Positions 37,413-38,654 of a stretch of 38,654 bases of DNA are shown here, in pieces; the stretch's first letter is position 1; every line of letters starts with the position of its first letter. The notes under the pieces are model-generated. The model was not told the DNA's origin. It saw nothing but the letters and a program-made list of their open reading frames with translations, and ran no database searches. The DNA is taken from NCBI GenBank assembly GCA_019510335.1, contig JAEKKO010000088.1, positions 1 through 38,654 on the forward strand, written 5' to 3'. The position numbers and the translations under genes were made by a program. The stretch is from Novosphingobium sp. (lineage in GTDB: Bacteria > Pseudomonadota > Alphaproteobacteria > Sphingomonadales > Sphingomonadaceae).

Positions 37413-38654
37413 TTGGCCACGATCCACCCGGTTCCGCCCGAATGGGCGCAGCGCGCGTACGTCGATGCGGCGGGCTATGCCGAGAAGTACCGGCGCTCGC
37501 TCGATGAGCCCGAAGCGTTCTGGCGCGAGGAGAGCGCTCGGATCGAGTGGATCAAGCCGTGGACGGAGCTCAGCCGCAGCTCATTCGAAGAAGGCGACTT
37601 CGGCATCCGCTGGTTCGGCGACGGGACGCTCAACGTCTCGGCCAACTGCCTCGACCGTCACCTCGAGAAACATGGCGAGACCATCGCGATCATCTGGGAG
37701 GGCGACGATCCCGCGCAGCAGCGCAAGCTGACTTACCGCGAGCTCCACGCGGAGGTCTGTCGCTTTGCCAACGTGCTCAAGGACCTTGGCGCCCGGCGCG
37801 GCGACCGGGTGACGATCTACTTGCCGATGATCCCCGAGGCGGCGATCGCGATGCTCGCCTGCGCCCGCATTGGCGCGATCCATTCGGTGGTGTTCGGCGG
37901 CTTCTCGCCCGAGGCGCTGGCCGGGCGGATCGGGGATTGCGACAGCCGGCTGGTCGTGACCGCCGATGCCGGGATGCGTGGCGGCAAGCAGGTTCCGCTC
38001 AAGGCAAATGTCGACGAGGCGCTGGCCGAATGCCGCGGGGTGGAGGCCGTCCTCGTGGTGCGCCACGTCGGCAATCCAGTCGCGATGGCCGAGGGCCGCG
38101 ACCACTGGTGGGACGAGCGCCGCGCCGCCGCCTCGGCCGCGTGCAACCCCGAGGAAATCGGCGCCGAAGACCCGCTGTTCGTACTCTACACCAGCGGCAG
38201 CACCGGCAAGCCCAAGGGGGTGCTGCACACCAGCGGCGGCTATCTGACCTGGGCGGCGATGACCCACCACTACGTCTTCGACTACCGCCCGGGCGAGGTC
38301 TACTGGTGCGCCGCCGACATCGGCTGGGTCACCGGCCACAGCTACGTGGTCTATGGCCCGCTCGCCAACGCCGCGACCGTGATGATGTTCGAGGGCGTGC
38401 CCAACTGGCCCGACCACAGCCGCTTCTGGCAGATCGTCGACCGTCACCAGGTCAACATCTTCTACGGCGCCCCGACCGCGCTGCGGGCGCTGATGCGCGA
38501 GGGCGATCAGTGGGTGACGCGGACCAGCCGCCAATCGCTGCGCCTGCTCGGCACCGTCGGCGAGCCGATCAACCCCGAGGCGTGGGAGTGGTACTGGCGC
38601 GTGGTCGGCGAGGGCCGCTGCCCGATCGTCGACACCTGGTGGCAGACCGAAACC
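37413..38654 (+). CDS. acs: Acetyl-CoA synthetase (3' truncated by window)
   Basis: TTG start after [91 protein letters not shown]. Confidence 0.95.
   Translation, partial: MATIHPVPPEWAQRAYVDAAGYAEKYRRSLDEPEAFWREESARIEWIKPWTELSRSSFEEGDFGIRWFGDGTLNVSANCLDRHLEKHGETIAIIWEGDDPAQQRKLTYRELHAEVCRFANVLKDLGARRGDRVTIYLPMIPEAAIAMLACARIGAIHSVVFGGFSPEALAGRIGDCDSRLVVTADAGMRGGKQVPLKANVDEALAECRGVEAVLVVRHVGNPVAMAEGRDHWWDERRAAASAACNPEEIGAEDPLFVLYTSGSTGKPKGVLHTSGGYLTWAAMTHHYVFDYRPGEVYWCAADIGWVTGHSYVVYGPLANAATVMMFEGVPNWPDHSRFWQIVDRHQVNIFYGAPTALRALMREGDQWVTRTSRQSLRLLGTVGEPINPEAWEWYWRVVGEGRCPIVDTWWQTET

Overview
High-GC alphaproteobacterial chromosome segment, most likely Sphingomonadales judging by protein character and gene order (inference, no search run). 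The first half is a near-complete, tightly overlapping dcw (division and cell wall) cluster, all on +: mraZ-rsmH-ftsL-ftsI-murE-murF-mraY-murD-ftsW-murG-murC-murB-ddl-ftsQ-ftsA-ftsZ. It is followed by a TPR/SPOR protein, a YbjN-family protein, proC, a Bax-inhibitor-1 protein, a proline-rich lipoprotein, tRNA-Ala(CGC), obgE, proB, an epimerase, a TonB-dependent receptor, an LLM-class oxidoreductase, a small exported protein, a TonB-C-like protein, a two-domain GT4 enzyme coupled to a GH130-like enzyme, and acs (truncated by the window edge). I see no phage, CRISPR or obvious defence island. The strongest anomalies are: (1) ftsZ carries an internal out-of-frame deletion that removes about 42 expected codons and splits it into two GTGA-overlapping ORFs; (2) obgE has lost about 28 nt right after its apparent ATG, again out of frame; (3) a nested inverted-repeat element with compensatory stem changes lies between murB and ddl and supplies the ddl Shine-Dalgarno; (4) a second palindromic element is inserted in frame in the murB N-terminus; (5) 10-bp tandem repeats sit upstream of mraZ; (6) a GT4/helical-domain + GH130 pair may be an under-described glycoside module. 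Items 1 and 2 could be assembly errors and need read-level checking.
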